The notes under the pieces: generated by a model
What the model was told of the DNA's origin: nothing
What the model saw: the letters and a program-made list of their open reading frames with translations, nothing else
Databases searched by the model: none
In this document: positions 1 to 11,830 of the stretch, piece after piece
Layout: the number at the start of each line of letters is the position of its first letter
Numbering within the stretch: the stretch's first letter is position 1
Position numbers and translations under genes: made by a program
Source: Aphrocallistes beatrix
Taxonomy: Eukaryota > Porifera > Hexactinellida > Sceptrulophora > Aphrocallistidae
Assembly: GCA_963281255.1 (NCBI GenBank)
Contig: OY725499.1
Location: 620,001-684,000 of the forward strand
DNA: 64,000 bases
Direction of reading: 5' to 3'

Positions 1-486
1 TGATAGATATAATAGGCTACTTTCTATTAGCTCCTAATACATTTTATAGCATAAAATCTTAAAGTCTTCGAGATATGATGCAATTTAACAAATATGATTC
101 ATAAAAAAACAGGTGTGAAAAAACACACAACTCACATTCCACACATAGTTGAGGTAGGTCATCATGACCAATGGACTTTAAAAATACGACTTCCTATTTG
201 ACAATAATACATTCCCCATGTCTAACTTGAGCGGATTACGGGATATCAATAATACACAATGAAACCAAGTTCCAGGATAGTTTTGCTTTCAGAGAATATT
301 TAAGATTTTGGAGGATAGAAATTTCAAATTTTGCATCCTCGATCATTTAGGACAAACATTTTACTTACAAAATAAGCACAAAGTAAAACGCAAATGTATG
401 CTGCAGTCTAGTTTTAAACGTTCAATCTGGGGTTTCAAGGGAATAGATTCCGAAAATTGAACTCATCAGTGTTTGTGATTAATATT
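1..486. other. AT-rich non-coding stretch
   Basis: I see no credible coding sequence, RNA gene or clear inverted repeat here. Confidence 0.5.
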
Positions 487-600
487 TAAGTGCTATTCAG
501 ATATATAAAGTGCTAACGGGACACATAAGATGCTAGTGGGTTATATAAGATGCTAGTAGGACATATAAGTTGCTAGTGGGACATATAACGTTCTAGTTGA
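487..600 (-). repeat. 20-bp minisatellite family, short inverted block
   Basis: About five to six degenerate copies of a 20-bp unit (on this strand of the form GCTAGTGGGACATATAAGAT). It is the reverse complement of the CCCACTAG...TATATGT units that form the large arrays at 12, 28-30 and 51-54 kb. Confidence 0.8.
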
Positions 601-1010
601 TCATAGAAGGCAGTAAATCTGGTTTTTATATGAAATCAACCTCAAATATTTCATTCTCTAATGTCTCTGGACAATATTTGTCCTCTTTTGCTATAGAAAT
701 AACAATGAAGTGGAAATTTTTGGAAATATCCTTAAAAATCAAAATTGTCAAAATTATTTTTATTGATTACAAAGCAATTGCAGACCTAAAATCAATTTTT
801 GAATCGCGAAAAAGTAGGAATTTCGCGATTCAATCACAATTTCTAATTCAACCTTAATTTTTTTGCTAGGGCAGTTGTTGCCTCTGAACTCCCAGTCCAT
901 TCCCCACTAGCATGAATATCCTGATCAAACCATTTCAGAGATAAAACTCAAAATAAATTGACACATTCTCGAAAAAAATCAAAATTCAAAGTGAAAAAAA
1001 ACGTTCAAAG
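601..1010 (-). repeat. Minisatellite-associated flank, inverted copy
   Basis: Positions about 880-1010, read on the minus strand, match the sequence that follows the arrays at 12910-13010 and 30450-30570: a TCGAGAATGTGTCAATTTAT-like block followed by a GGACTGGGAGTT-like block. The stretch 601-880 is more diverged. It is non-coding. Confidence 0.6.
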
Positions 1011-1259
1011 GGTGGTTCAGGTGGACATAAAGTGTCCGCTAGCCGCGAAACGTAAACCTGTTAGTATACAAGCCATCTTGAGCCATGATGAAAACCGGAC
1101 ACAGTGTTGAATTTCGAGGGACATGGCGGGACTCAATAGAAAAGTACTATACATAGAATACAAAAAAGCGGGACTTAATGGGGAAATTGTATGTAATAGC
1201 GGGAAAATTAACTCAATAGAAGAGTGGGAAAAGCGGGACAGTTGGTAAGTATGTGTTAG

Positions 1260-1690
1260 TATTAATTAACGATTAATATTAACGAATTCAACTCACATGA
1301 GATATGGATAGTCTCGAATAGATTCGTGTAAATTGCACTTGTGTTAGTTTGTATGAGATGAAAATGATTAGATGCGAGATCTTATTCAAATTCTTTTCAC
1401 AATACAAACTCTTATATACTTTAACTCTGCCTACAGTAAGATTCAATTTATTTACATTGTCATATGATATCTTATTAGCAATGACTAAGTATTAAAATGC
1501 TTATGGAGTCAGTTTTTTAGCGATTAATTATTCTGGTGAAAATATTAAAGAAATAAAGAAATTTATAAGAACAAGAATGAAGGTGTGAATTAGATCACGA
1601 TAGAGAACAAAATTGGTTAAAAATCGAATTAGATTTGAGTTTATAGCGTTATCAAATATTAAATTTATAATCAAAATGGATTCTAACTGA
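1260..1690 (-). repeat. Dispersed repeat, inverted copy of 27.8-28.1 kb flank
   Basis: Read on the minus strand, this matches 27780-28135 and 51360-51650, including the shared segments around GATATCTTAT and CATATCTCATGTGAGTTGAA. In those copies it lies just upstream of a minisatellite array. No coding content is visible. Confidence 0.7.
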
Positions 1691-1826
1691 TTTTCAGTGG
1701 TGGAATTATATCAATAGTAATATAGTACAGTACAAATTGGATGTGTAATGATATTGGATAGTGATATATATTGAACATATAATAATTCAGTTAAAATTTC
1801 GTGCTACCATGCATTATCACTACATA

Positions 1827-1996
1827 CAGGCGATTCCGCTTATTCTGGACACTTTGGTCCCAGAAATTTTGCCCCGATTAAACAGAGTTCCCAATTAACC
1901 GATGAAATTTAGTATTAGCTTCTATGTATAGGAACAATTCTGTTCCTGGAGACCTGTCACAATTAAATGGTTGTCTCGAGTAAGCGGAGTTGACTG
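1827..1996. mobile_element. TA-flanked MITE (CGACTCCGCTTA family)
   Basis: A short element with imperfect terminal inverted repeats (CAGGCGATTCCGCTTA at left, TAAGCGGAGTTGACTG at right) flanked by TA on both sides, as for pogo/Tigger-type Tc1-mariner MITEs. Relatives lie at 8830, 9182, 39267 and 54575. Confidence 0.75.
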
Positions 1997-2178
1997 TATA
2001 TCCAATATTTGATGTAATAATTAGTGCTTGAACATATCTCTACAATTTTAACTGTTACAAGATTTTGATGCAAAAAAATCTTTTTATTACAGTAGCCTGG
2101 AGGAGAGAAATCCTCGGATTTTAACAAAAAATCCGTACTAACCAGGCACTAATTCGTTTCCGTTAATTACTACGGGCG

Positions 2179-2512
2179 TTCAAAAAGTGATCATAGAGTA
2201 TTTTCCCAAATTATTGCAAAGGAATTAAAATCAAAGTAGTAATTTCTCAAAATAATCTCCTTGATGCTTTATGACTAGTTTTAACCTCTTTATTCAATTA
2301 AAAACTTTCTGAAGTCTTCTCGTGGTATAGCTTTCATAAACTGGAAAATCTCCGATCTGAGGTGAGCTCGACTTTCGAATTCCCAGGTGTTTCTTCAGCT
2401 CAGGAAAGAGACAGAACTCACACGTAGAGAGGTCTGGTGAGTAGGGAGGAGGATCTAGCTCTACAACTCTCACACTTTAACTTTTCCCTTACCAGCTTGG
2501 TCTTGTGGGAGG
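2179..2512 (-). mobile_element. Mariner transposase relic, 3' part
   Basis: On the minus strand this encodes the C-terminal part of a mariner-type transposase in broken frames. Visible pieces are TKLVREKLK, then PPPYSPDLSTCEFCLFPELK, which corresponds to the family's YSPDL-P-D-LFP block around the last catalytic aspartate, then GDYFEK near the end. At 2179 the copy ends in a terminal repeat beginning GGGCGTTCAAAAAGTGATCA. The frame is interrupted by stops and a shift, so it is dead. The copy stops at 2512, where the 2.8 kb element is inserted, and resumes at 5334. Confidence 0.8.
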
Positions 2513-3321
2513 TATTGAAAAGTCGAGTGCGCATGCGCATTGGGTCGAGTGCGCATGCGCATTCAAAAGGGTCGAGTTCGTATGTGCATATCATCGTTTG
2601 TGTTTGTTATGGTATATTTACGCAACTGACTAGCCTTGCGGAAAATAATCAAGGTGTCAGTAACAGCAGCCATGTGTACGTGACTGCCACTTTTAGCCAG
2701 TCCTTTGAGTTCATCATATTCAGGTTTTACTATACATATTACTTATATGTGATATGCGCGTTAAACAGCATACGTATTATGTATAACCAGGAGTGTATTG
2801 GAAAGAGGGAACGGGGGGAATGCCGTTCCCTTACTTTAAATCCAGAATGGCAACGCGAAGGCGCTTCTGTTAAATTTTTAATGAATATTTAGACATTCTG
2901 TGAGGCAATCAAGTATATTTAGATGAGATTTTTTGACACAAGCATCTTAACCCTTTACAAATTACTAATGCATGCACTTTTCAGGATTTATCATGTCCTT
3001 TCAACTAAATTCTTCGATTCCATGTGAATATAAACGTATGAAGTCTGTACAGGTTGTCATTAACAACCATTATTAAACAAGATGAGTTGAAAGACTCAAA
3101 ACTGAGAAATTTCAATGTGGCTAACGAATTTGATATCATATATGAAGTATATTTACCTTTTGAGTGCAAAATCCAAATTAAGAATTTTTTTGTAGCAACA
3201 TTTCACTTGTTCGTTGAATCATTTGTTCCCATACCCTGCTTATCCATCTCCAATATAACTTAACGCAAAATATCGGTATGTATTACTTAATGCATATAAT
3301 ACTCAACAATTAGACTTTTTC

Positions 3322-3680
3322 TGAGGCTCATGCATTAGATCGAATTTCAAAGTAGTCGTTAGTTCGAATATATGACCAACGTATTATTTTTTGCTAACAC
3401 CGAAGTTAACAACGCACTTTTGAGATACGAATTTCATTAATACAATTGTTAAAAGTTTCTCCAATTTCTCATATTCTCAGCAGAAAATGCTGCTTTTCCC
3501 TCAGTTCTTATAAATATCTCTTCTAAATGTCACTCAGTGACAGTATTACATTGAAAATATATTCAAACTAATGACAGTACATTGAAAATCCATTCAAACT
3601 AATATCCTTCAATTTACATTAATTCCGAATTCGATTCGAACTAACGACTACATTGCAATTCGAACTAATGCTGCGTCCCC
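3322..3680. mobile_element. MITE with GCATTAGATCGAA ends
   Basis: The ends are imperfect inverted repeats: GCATTAGATCGAATTTCAA near 3332, and its counterpart ending CGAACTAATGC at 3671, followed by TGCGTCCCC. The arms continue inward through GTAGTCGTTAGTTCGAAT. A relative with the same ends lies at 43376-43680. Confidence 0.7.
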
Positions 3681-4461
3681 CTTTCCCTCTGCAGTTTCAT
3701 AATTATGAACCAGTGTGAAAACTGAAGAGATAATTTCTAATGAAATTAGTGAATTGTGCGGGGAAGTTTGAAAGTTGAGGTAGAAGGTAGCCTACTGGTC
3801 ATAATGGGTCAAACAATAGTCTGGATGAAATGCTGATTTTTAGTTACTTTGCTGGTTTTGTACGGCAAGTGCTGGTTAAACTAGCATTTGGCTGGTTACT
3901 TGGGGTGTATGTAATATAAGTATATGAATACCAACATAAACCTATCAAGCTTCATGCACTCTTAGCGTGGGTCTCAAGTTTGAGTGAGCCCAATGCAGGT
4001 CACCCTAGTCACTAGGTGCCATATCCGCCAGGTTTATGATTCTGGGAGCCTGGTGATCATTCCGAAACCAGGTTTAGTATTATTTTCCGAAATGTCACGT
4101 CTATGTATTAAAAATTATTCGCATCAGAGATGTGATTTCCTAGTGAATTCTGGACATCATTTTCAAAATTTCCTACTAATTGCTATTTCCTTATTTTTGA
4201 GAATATTCAGAAGCAAATTAAACGGTCATTGTTTACAAATGACAGCAATGGGCAACCCGGGGTATCCCGCCGCGCAAAACCGGGAAAAAAGGCTTCTGGA
4301 TGGGAAAATAAGAGAATACGGCATCATTGTTTTAATAATATGGTTGAGAAATAATTATATTCGAACCTCTTTTTGAGGGTGCCTCTCCGTCCATTTATGA
4401 AGGCGCTTCTCAGCATCTTATTGATGTGATACTTAAAACAAAGATGCCTATTATAATCATA

Positions 4462-4901
4462 CACTGCTTGATTAAAAGTATTGTAACATCATAATGCTTT
4501 GTACCATAAATAATAATAAAATGGTCTATCTATGGACGCCAATCAATTAAACCCACCAGGGTTAATGAAATCTAACATCAATTTCGAAATATACGCACTC
4601 GAATAAATCAATCTAGAAGGTTCCTATAGATAAGCCTTTCCAAAGCGTAATTACTAGCACTGTACCACCTTGTGCCACTTGCCAACATTATATACTATGT
4701 GAACAAGGTGGCACAAGCGATATTAATTATCCTTTAGGGATAATTAATGAATAGAAAACTTTTGTGTAGATTTCGAATTTGATATCAGATTTTCAGTAGT
4801 TGCCGTGATTTTAATGAGTTGGTATCCATGGATAGACCCATTTAGTATTATTTATGATGATGCAAAGTAATATGATGTTCCAATACCTTTGGCCAGGCAG
4901 T
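4462..4901. mobile_element. Tc1-like MITE nested in the 2.8 kb element
   Basis: A hairpin element of about 440 bp. The left end CACTGCTTGATTAAAAGTAT pairs with the right end CAATACCTTTGGCCAGGCAG, and the flanks carry TA. The arms pair over about 100 bp, including the ATGGTCTATCTATGGA and TCCATGGATAGACC blocks. An inner hairpin is built on ACCTTGTGCCAC and GTGGCACAAG. Confidence 0.75.
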
Positions 4902-5333
4902 ATATAATTAGTGATGGTATTGTTTTGATGAAGTTCACAAATAATAAGCATAAATATTCGCTTCTACGTTTTCGAAAACCAGGATACCAAAGGGGGCCCA
5001 GATTATGCTAAGAGTGGCGCAGTAATTCAGAACGTTCCTTCACTTTTTTAGACTTAAGAATACACCGCTGCGTATAACGGATATTATACAAAATATATTT
5101 GAATACACATATTATGTACGTATATACTTGTATGTATAGTAAAACCTGAATATGATGAACTCAAAGGACTGGCTAAAAGTGGCAGTCACGTACACATGGC
5201 TGCTGTTACTGACACCTTGATTATTTTCCGCAAGGCTAGTCAGTTGAGTAAATATACCATAACAAACACAAACGATGATATGCGCATACGAACTCGACCC
5301 TTTTGAATGCGCATGCGCACTCGACTTTTCAAT

Positions 5334-5540
5334 ATATGCTTGTGGAGTCGGGCATTATCTCAATAATCTCAATCCTCGAGTCCAGTCATTGGCTGTGGAT
5401 CCTGGTAGAATTTGTCAACCTCAGATAGGCACTCATTCAAGTGAAATGATCCGTAATAGTTTTATTCTTGAGACACAAATCTAGTACAATGGACCATAAG
5501 AATCAAAACATTATCCAGTACATAACCTTGGATTCCGGAG
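5334..5540 (-). mobile_element. Mariner transposase relic, 5' continuation
   Basis: The minus strand continues the mariner copy interrupted at 2512. Reading toward 2512 it shows KNKTIT, matching the family's LPKNQTI region, and DNARLHK, matching the DNARPH catalytic block. It ends exactly at the outer edge of the 2.8 kb element. Stops in frame show it is inactive. How far it extends beyond 5540 is unclear. Confidence 0.65.
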
Positions 5541-5549
5541 TAGTCTACG

Positions 5550-5850
5550 AATCTTTACATAGACTCAAGGGCGTAAGGAAGGGTCAGGGGGAGTAAATGC
5601 CCTCCTTGGCTGGATAAAATCTGAATATTTATTTATTAAATTATAAAATAATGGAAGAGAGGGAGTGTCATCGGAGTAATTTGTATTTCTAGAACCACAA
5701 AATTAGACGAATATGTCCAAATTGTGAGGCAAATTGTTGTTAGGTTCCATGGCTTTGCCCTTGGACCCCACTGCAATGCTTATAGCGCCCCCAGACTCCC
5801 AGCTGGTTGATATGTCCTCCCTTATAAAACGGCCTCTCTACGCCTGAGCA
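5550..5850. repeat. Dispersed repeat with GCGCCCCCAGAC block
   Basis: Non-coding. The segment around 5760-5800 (TTGGACCCCACTGCAATGCT, then TATAGCGCCC) recurs near 23370 and 59870. This marks a dispersed repeat family whose ends I cannot define. Confidence 0.45.
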
Positions 5851-6040
5851 GGGCATACAGTCTTCTAGAGTTACGCTCCTAATCTCAAACCCCTCAATTT
5901 TCATACGCCTAAATCGATAAATTACATTATAATATAGGGGAAATTGGGGAATATTCTAAATTTACACGCTCCTAAACACTTTCGGGCTTAAATTCATACG
6001 CCTAAAGGAACGTCTCGCGCTTCTAGATAATGCCATGGCT
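5850..6040 (-). repeat. TAGGAGCG repeat (about 185 bp family)
   Basis: A minus-strand copy of a short dispersed repeat containing CGCTCCTTTAGGCGTATGAT and AGGAGCGTAAATTTAGA-like segments, ending in a TATACAGTCTTCTAGAG-like edge. Other copies are at 14325 and 32065, with a partial one at 11740. Confidence 0.65.
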
Positions 6041-6289
6041 CATGCATAGAAAGTCCGACATTTCGCTACAGACAATTCGCTACTAATTTGATTGACTAAT
6101 TTTCTAACATCTAATTTACTACGATATCATTACGCTTTTTACTTACAAGCCGATCATGACATAAGACATGGCCTATGCTAGTTGCTGCACTAAAATTATT
6201 CACAGCACCAATTTGGAAATGATTGTACTTTGATTTACAACGCATGGAATGTATAGAACGCAGTGGATTTCTAATATCTTATTGGCTGG

Positions 6290-6780
6290 CATCTTTTAGA
6301 TTGAGATGCTGGAGGATAAGTTCGACACGTTGAAGGAATACTAACAAGGAAGTATCTGAGAGTTTCTTAGTGCTGGAGCATGAGCTGCTAGAAAGGAAGG
6401 AGAACTACCATCAGACCATCAAGACGCTAGAATCAGATGGACACAGCTACGAAGTTGAAAATCTGCAGCCACAACGGAGCCTCGACGCTGCCAGATGTTC
6501 AGTGTAGATCTCTGTGCTCACATCCCACGATGGAGCTAGGAGGACTGCAGTCCAGCAAATGGTTGACGAGGAGTCAAGAGCGAAATGTGTCACTCGGAGG
6601 CAGCCCTCAAGTGGTGGAGCTCATTGGTGGAGCAAGAGAGTGCAAGAGTGCTGTAGACTCAGTGGATAACGCTATTAAGCGCACTCAGCTTGCTCGTGAG
6701 TGAAGATCTGAAGCAGAAGTTAGCGTTACTGGCTGCAGACCATGCCAGAACATTCAACTCAGATCTGATCATGTCCCGAG
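6290..6780 (+). pseudogene. Coiled-coil-like gene fragment
   Basis: The plus strand shows protein-like stretches split by stops and shifts: IEMLEDKFDTLKEY, then KEVSESFLVLEHELLERKEN, then ALKWWSSLVEQESARVL, then EDLKQKLALLAADHARTFNS. The charge pattern suggests a coiled coil. I can see a loose likeness to the stalk of kinesin-5 but would not rely on it. The second half recurs at 45345-45480, where it is again broken. It could be a decayed exon cluster or a processed copy. Confidence 0.4.
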
Positions 6781-7239
6781 CGTAAAGGGTATTTCGCGAA
6801 ATATCACTGCAAATATTGACAATGGTATCCTACAGAAATGACCTTCATAACTTGTTGATAGTAGACAGAAGAATCTTTAACACATCTTGTCATTTATTTA
6901 CCTGAACACTGTTTGAATTAATTATGTAAACTATTTGGATATTCAATAGTGTAGCACACTAGGATTCTTTTACTATTTCTGTGTTACTGTAGTGATGTAG
7001 CGTATTGATGAGAATCTCTACTAGAACGTACAGGAACAACCAATGCTTAAGTCACAGGAATGAACTGTGAGAATATTGTCCATCCGTCAACGTTTTCCTG
7101 AGAACTCTAACTTCCTTATAGAACTTGGAGTGTGGATTCCCGCAACTTGTATTTATTTTCACAATTCCGTGCTTTTATTCGTTGTCTGGTATTGATACAC
7201 AGTCAGAGTCTTATCATGAAACAAAATTAGCCTATATGT
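6781..7239. other. No feature recognised
   Basis: AT-rich sequence without convincing ORFs, hairpins or matches elsewhere in the window. Confidence 0.4.
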
Positions 7240-7430
7240 GAATTACAGTGCGGAGGTGAAAGTTGAAAACTGAAAAATAACACTTCCGAACGAAAATGAT
7301 ATTGAAATTTATTGTTTTGCACCAGAAATCCCACCAAGAGCCATTTGAAGCCTTTTTTACTTGGATCAATAACTTTGAATTCGAATTTTGACAAAATTCC
7401 ACTCGTGGCAGCATAAGTTATCTCAAAAGG
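7240..7430 (-). repeat. Dispersed repeat, pair with 24.55-24.79 kb
   Basis: It shares the run ATAACTTTGAA, then TTTTGACAAAATTCCA, then GGCAGCATAA and CTCAAAAGGTATT with 24540-24800. The short minus-strand ORFs in both copies are not conserved in a way that suggests coding. Confidence 0.5.
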
Positions 7431-8829
7431 TATTGATTAATCAAAAAATATTGCCGCTCATAAAGCCACCCATGGTCACTTCAACTAAATTAATGTCCCC
7501 AATCTTATAGCTTGCATGAATGGAGTTAGAATTAAGACCAAATTCGCTTAATTAATATGAAGTCTCGCTACTGTGATAATGTTTTAATCAACTTCTAGGA
7601 GTTCATAATAATTATACATAAGTCCCAAGTGACTCTCTCGCAGGTCAGACCCGCATTCACCCTGAAATACGAATTTATCGCAAATACGTAAATCTGATAG
7701 TCATAAGCTGATACATTTGACTATAATCAGTTCGAACAATTTATTATATAATTATGGTCAATCATTGTTAAAAGAACCTTTAAATTATCCTCGAAATACT
7801 TTCAAAATTCAAGCATTCGGAGTCCGAATAATTTTGAATAATTTGATTGGTACATGGTCAGGATTTCCTAGTGACTCACATCACCAACGCAAATAATTCT
7901 TCATAAAGAAGCCAACATTTGGAAAATACTAATACAAAACCTGGACCAGGACAGGCCAACTCCCAAAATCATAAACTTTAATTCCGATGACGCTCCCTTC
8001 CCATAAATTATTTTATAATTTAGTAAACAAATATTCAGACTTTATCCAGCCATAGGAGGGCAGCTGCCACACCTGATCCTCTCCCTACGTCCTTGATTAT
8101 GCGACTCTGACTGTACTGTGTTCACATTTTATAAACCATACTACTTAATGTAAACTATTTAATGCATTATTAAAGTGATCTTAATGGTAAATGTATCAAT
8201 AATAGAAGACTTCTATATGCAAAATTCTGCTTTCGTACTTAGATCATATAACATCATGTTATGTTGATTTTTTAATACATTTATAAGACCAAAAAGTGAT
8301 CTTGAATTTAAATGATCAAATCAAAACGCAGACAAACTAGCCGACTACAAAGATAACATGTTTTGTAAAATATTGATTTGCCGATTGATAACTGAAATTG
8401 TCTGGCACAAGAGAATTTTCTAGAAAGTAATCTGGGTTGAATTATTATTGAAAGTATGCAGCTTCTGATGTAATTAGTAGGAATTTGCTTAGGGACTTTT
8501 ATCTCAGTTTAAAGTACAATGCATTATACCACAAGACAATAGGATTAATCTTGAATCAATCAAGCACAGGGCTTAGTGAATAGATAAAAAGAGAAACTCT
8601 CTCGAATATCATCTTCAAACTCGCAACAACTCAACAGCAACAAAACAATAACAACACAACAACGAAAACGATCGAAACAATTCGAACTTCAAATCTATAA
8701 AACGCATATCAAATCAATTCGAAACGCACATAAACAAACCTTCGAACTGACGAATAACGAAACTATTTTCACAGAAACAACAGTCTCAAACCAGTGACAA
8801 GTGAGTCAATGTTTATTTAACTTTAAATA
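7431..8829. other. Long gene-free stretch
   Basis: Nothing coding is apparent. 7980-8100 carries, in reverse, pieces of the GGGCAG/ATAAAATCTGAATATT repeat also seen at 5560-5650. 8620-8800 is rich in AACAACAA and CGAAAC simple sequence. Confidence 0.4.
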
Positions 8830-8987
8830 CAGTCGACTCCGCTTAATTAATCGGGCCACTTTTGGCAAAACCGGAATAGCTCTCACACATAGAAGCTAAT
8901 ACAAAACATTTTCGGTTAATAGGGTTCTCCGCTTAATCAGGGTAATATGTCCTCTACCGATGTGACTCTATTAAGCGGAGTCGACTG
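8830..8987. mobile_element. TA-flanked MITE (CGACTCCGCTTA family)
   Basis: A 158-bp element with ends CAGTCGACTCCGCTTAAT and ATTAAGCGGAGTCGACTG and a flanking TA on each side. The inside carries the family's AATAGCTCTCACACATAGAA segment. Confidence 0.85.
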
Positions 8988-9181
8988 TAGTTATTATTCG
9001 AATTAATTGACAATTTGTTTTCAATCAATAATTAATCTAAACACTGCTGGAATGTCCGATTTATTGCGCAATTAATCTTGAAAATAATTGTATTAACAAT
9101 ATCCGATATTCTTAGATTCATTTGATAGTTTGAGAGGTTTAAATGTTCACTGAGGTGATGGGTATATTTATTTTTTAAATT

Positions 9182-9352
9182 CAGTCTACTCTGCTTAATA
9201 AGGTCACTGTTTAATCGTTCACTTTTGGCAGGACTGGAATAGCTCTCACACATAGAAGCTAATACAAAAATATTTTCGGTTAATAGGGTTCTCTGCTTAA
9301 TCGGGGAAAAATGTCCTCTGAAAGATGTAATCCTATTAAACGGAGTCGACTG
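9182..9352. mobile_element. TA-type MITE (CGACTCCGCTTA family)
   Basis: A sister of the 8830 copy, with the same ATAGCTCTCACACATAGAAG core and a right end of CGGAGTCGACTG followed by TA. The left end is slightly diverged (CAGTCTACTCTGCTTAAT) and lacks a clear TA. Confidence 0.8.
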
Positions 9353-9584
9353 TATTTCATTGATGATCTAGTTTTTTCACTCCAGGTGACGATTTGTTCT
9401 CCAAAATGTAAAATAATCCATAATCATTTATAAAATGTGATTTCTCTTGCTTGTCATTCAATTTTGAAAGCTTGAAGTTTCGCTTATGAAACATGAAAAT
9501 ACGGATTATCGACCTTTCCCCCTTTTGGTCTTTAAATACCTTTTCTGATGAAATGACATTCGTAACTATACAATTTTGTGCTTT

Positions 9585-9895
9585 ATTGTAACAAACGCGC
9601 TTCACTTACTTGCGTTGCGTGGGGGCGAATACTTTGTGTCCGCATGAGGCGCCCTAGGCTCACATTGATTAATTATAAGGATATAACTAAATACGTCAGT
9701 CTTACTGTTATAATCGATATCACTCGAAAATCACAAAATTTGTCAATTTGTCAATTTTTGATGTGTATTTGTGACGCAATAACAAAGTGATCAGTCCTCA
9801 TTTTTTGATGATAGTCGCATAATATTTGAGATATATTAATATACACATTCTTTTAAAAATTCAGACTTCTATCACTTAAAATGGCTGAGTTTCTA
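9585..9895. repeat. Dispersed repeat, pair with 42.56-42.84 kb
   Basis: About 300 bp shared with 42560-42840. Landmarks in both are GGCGCC(C/T)AGGCTCACAT, GATTAATTATAAGG, CACTCGAAAA and the closing CACC/CACTTAAAATGGCTGAG. It is non-coding. Confidence 0.65.
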
Positions 9896-10677
9896 CGCGT
9901 AAATTGATTGCTAAATTTGTACATCTACGAAGCATCTTTTCATTTTATTACATAGGGCATTCCAAAAGCTCTCGTCCCAAATCTGTATCTCAAATGAGAG
10001 TGAAAATAGGATATTTTCAATTTGTCCATTGTATTCCTTAGGGGATCAGCTTCCAATTTATATATTGGTTTATTTTAAATTGACAATTATTGTGGTTCCT
10101 ATATTTGTGCATCGGTTTAGGGTAGTGTCGAAAAGTTGGAATCTTCCCATTGAAAATGGCTTAAAACTAAATTTGGAGAATAAAAGTTGTGAAAATCGTA
10201 GAATAAGGTCATTAAAAGGTGAAATAATTAAGAACCAATGTGAAAAAGTAATCGGGAGGTGTTCAATAGTATTGCTCGTGTTGCAAAAATATCATGCCAC
10301 TTTTAGTGGATTTTTTGTCAATTTTCGCCACTCAAAAAGTGGGACAAAATGGTAGTAAACCACTTCAAAACACAATTATTCCCTCAGCCTCAAACTATAA
10401 TACTTCAGAGAATTCAATCTATATGTTAGTTGATGCGTAGAATTGGATGGCGAGATCAGTTTTAATCTAAATCTGCTCAGAACTGAAATATATCAAAGAG
10501 AACCCCAAAAATCACGTTCAAAGGCAGTGCCCTAAACCAACATAAAGAGATCCTACCTGCTAAATTTAGTAGAAATCGAACTGTTAGATTTCACAGTAGC
10601 GAATATGGACATTCATGCATACAAACAGACGTGCTACGCCGTCCTTGCCATTAGGACATCTCCCTACAGGAACTGTA
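9896..10677. other. No feature recognised
   Basis: One open frame (10029-10355) lacks splice context, homology or a duplicate, and I treat it as chance. Nothing else stands out. Confidence 0.4.
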
Positions 10678-10685
10678 CTTATACT

Positions 10686-10988
10686 CATAGGCGTCGTAAC
10701 CCACCCGGTTACCAGGCAATGGCCGGGCGGCCCAGAGTGAATGCCGGGTACTACCCTGTATAGTGCCGGGTACTAGCCGGTATAAAGCCGGGTGCTACCC
10801 GGTAAAAGCTTAGTGCAGTTGTGTACTGGTAATTGGCTGTTACTAATTCCTCATGTAGATCAAGGGTTCACGGCCCATTTGGCTGACGGTAACGCTGGAT
10901 CAGCTACGGCCGATTAACTGACTGAACGGCCCTGGATTATTGTGGCCGGGCAGTCCAAGGGTAGGAAATAAAGTTTACGACGCCTATG
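10686..10988. mobile_element. hAT-like MITE with perfect 8-bp target duplication
   Basis: The terminal inverted repeats CATAGGCGTCGTAA and TTTACGACGCCTATG bound a 303-bp element. Both sides carry the 8-bp direct repeat CTTATACT (10678-10685 and 10989-10996), as hAT transposition leaves. The interior is GC-rich with tandem GCCGGGTACTA units. Confidence 0.85.
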
Positions 10989-10996
10989 CTTATACT

Positions 10997-11739
10997 ACGG
11001 TATTTTGTAATAGAGTTACTCCTAATGTAGCAATTTACAGTGGCCTAGGGACAAGGTTGAATACCTGACTAATTTAATAACTATCTTATTACATTGCAGT
11101 GTAGCAGCATCGAAACTATTCGAGCGTTTAGAGTTTCACGAAATTATTTAAAATTTCCTAAACCGCAAATACTATCCAAGTTTGTTCAGTTCTTTCTCGT
11201 CCATTTTAGAGTTTTTATTTGAACTCTTTTTGTATAATTAGGAAAATTAATAGATTTTTCTCCTCAAGAGTAGATTGTTAATCTTAGACCCCCCGGAATT
11301 TTGGGCTTTTTAGACCTCTCGAAATTGGAAGTTAATATCTCAAATTGAGCCTATAAGACTCAACTTGAGAAGCCTATAAGGCTCTAAGACTAAGTGGAAG
11401 AATTAAGGAAATTCATGCCTTCCTTTCATCGAGCTTATTTTTATCATTTAGTTTTCTTTAACTGTAACTTATCGAATTTTAGCTTTCTAAATGTAAAATA
11501 TGAAATCTTTGGGAGGAATTACCATACAAACAGTCTCGATTCAATTGTAAACTGTGAGTTATTGCCAGTGGTGTGAAATATAATTGATTTATTTGTGTGA
11601 TGTGTCACCATAATTGTTTTGAAAACATTTTTTCAATGAGTCAATCAAATTTCAAAGTTTAGTAGCATGAACGTTGTCTGGATTTTATTTAAAAAGGGAA
11701 AGGGAGAGTGAGTAACCAGGATGGTACCAGGGTATTATA
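10997..11739. other. No feature recognised
   Basis: AT-rich. The ORF at 11394-11576 has no support beyond length. Confidence 0.4.
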
Positions 11740-11830
11740 CAGCCTTCAGAGATACACTCCTTATCTGAAATTTCTATATTTTCATACGCCTAAATCGATA
11801 AATAACAATTGTAAATAATATTGAGTAAAT
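11740..11830 (-). repeat. TAGGAGCG repeat, partial copy
   Basis: A partial inverted member of the family at 5850, 14325 and 32065, recognised by TATACAGCCTTCAGAGATAC and CATACGCCTAAATCGATAAA. Confidence 0.55.

Larger units (their letters stand above)
2513..5333. mobile_element. 2.8 kb inverted-repeat element inserted in mariner
   Basis: Two arms of about 200 bp, at 2513-2745 and about 5135-5333, are near-perfect reverse complements. They begin at the outside with TATTGAAAAGTCGAGTGCGC and run inward past GTTTTACTATACA. The left arm carries a short tandem duplication of the GTCGAGTGCGCATGCGCATT block. The interior has no transposase that I recognise and contains two further small MITEs. Open frames that read through the arms are chance. 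Family unassigned; it may be a non-autonomous fold-back type element. Confidence 0.75.

Noticed and set aside
2437-2892. 151-residue ORF with GSSAHAHSKG segment
   Set aside because: It runs from the antisense of the mariner relic into the arm of the 2.8 kb element, so it is chimeric and accidental.
9357-9605. Minus-strand 82-residue ORF between repeats
   Set aside because: No homology, duplicate or splice context.
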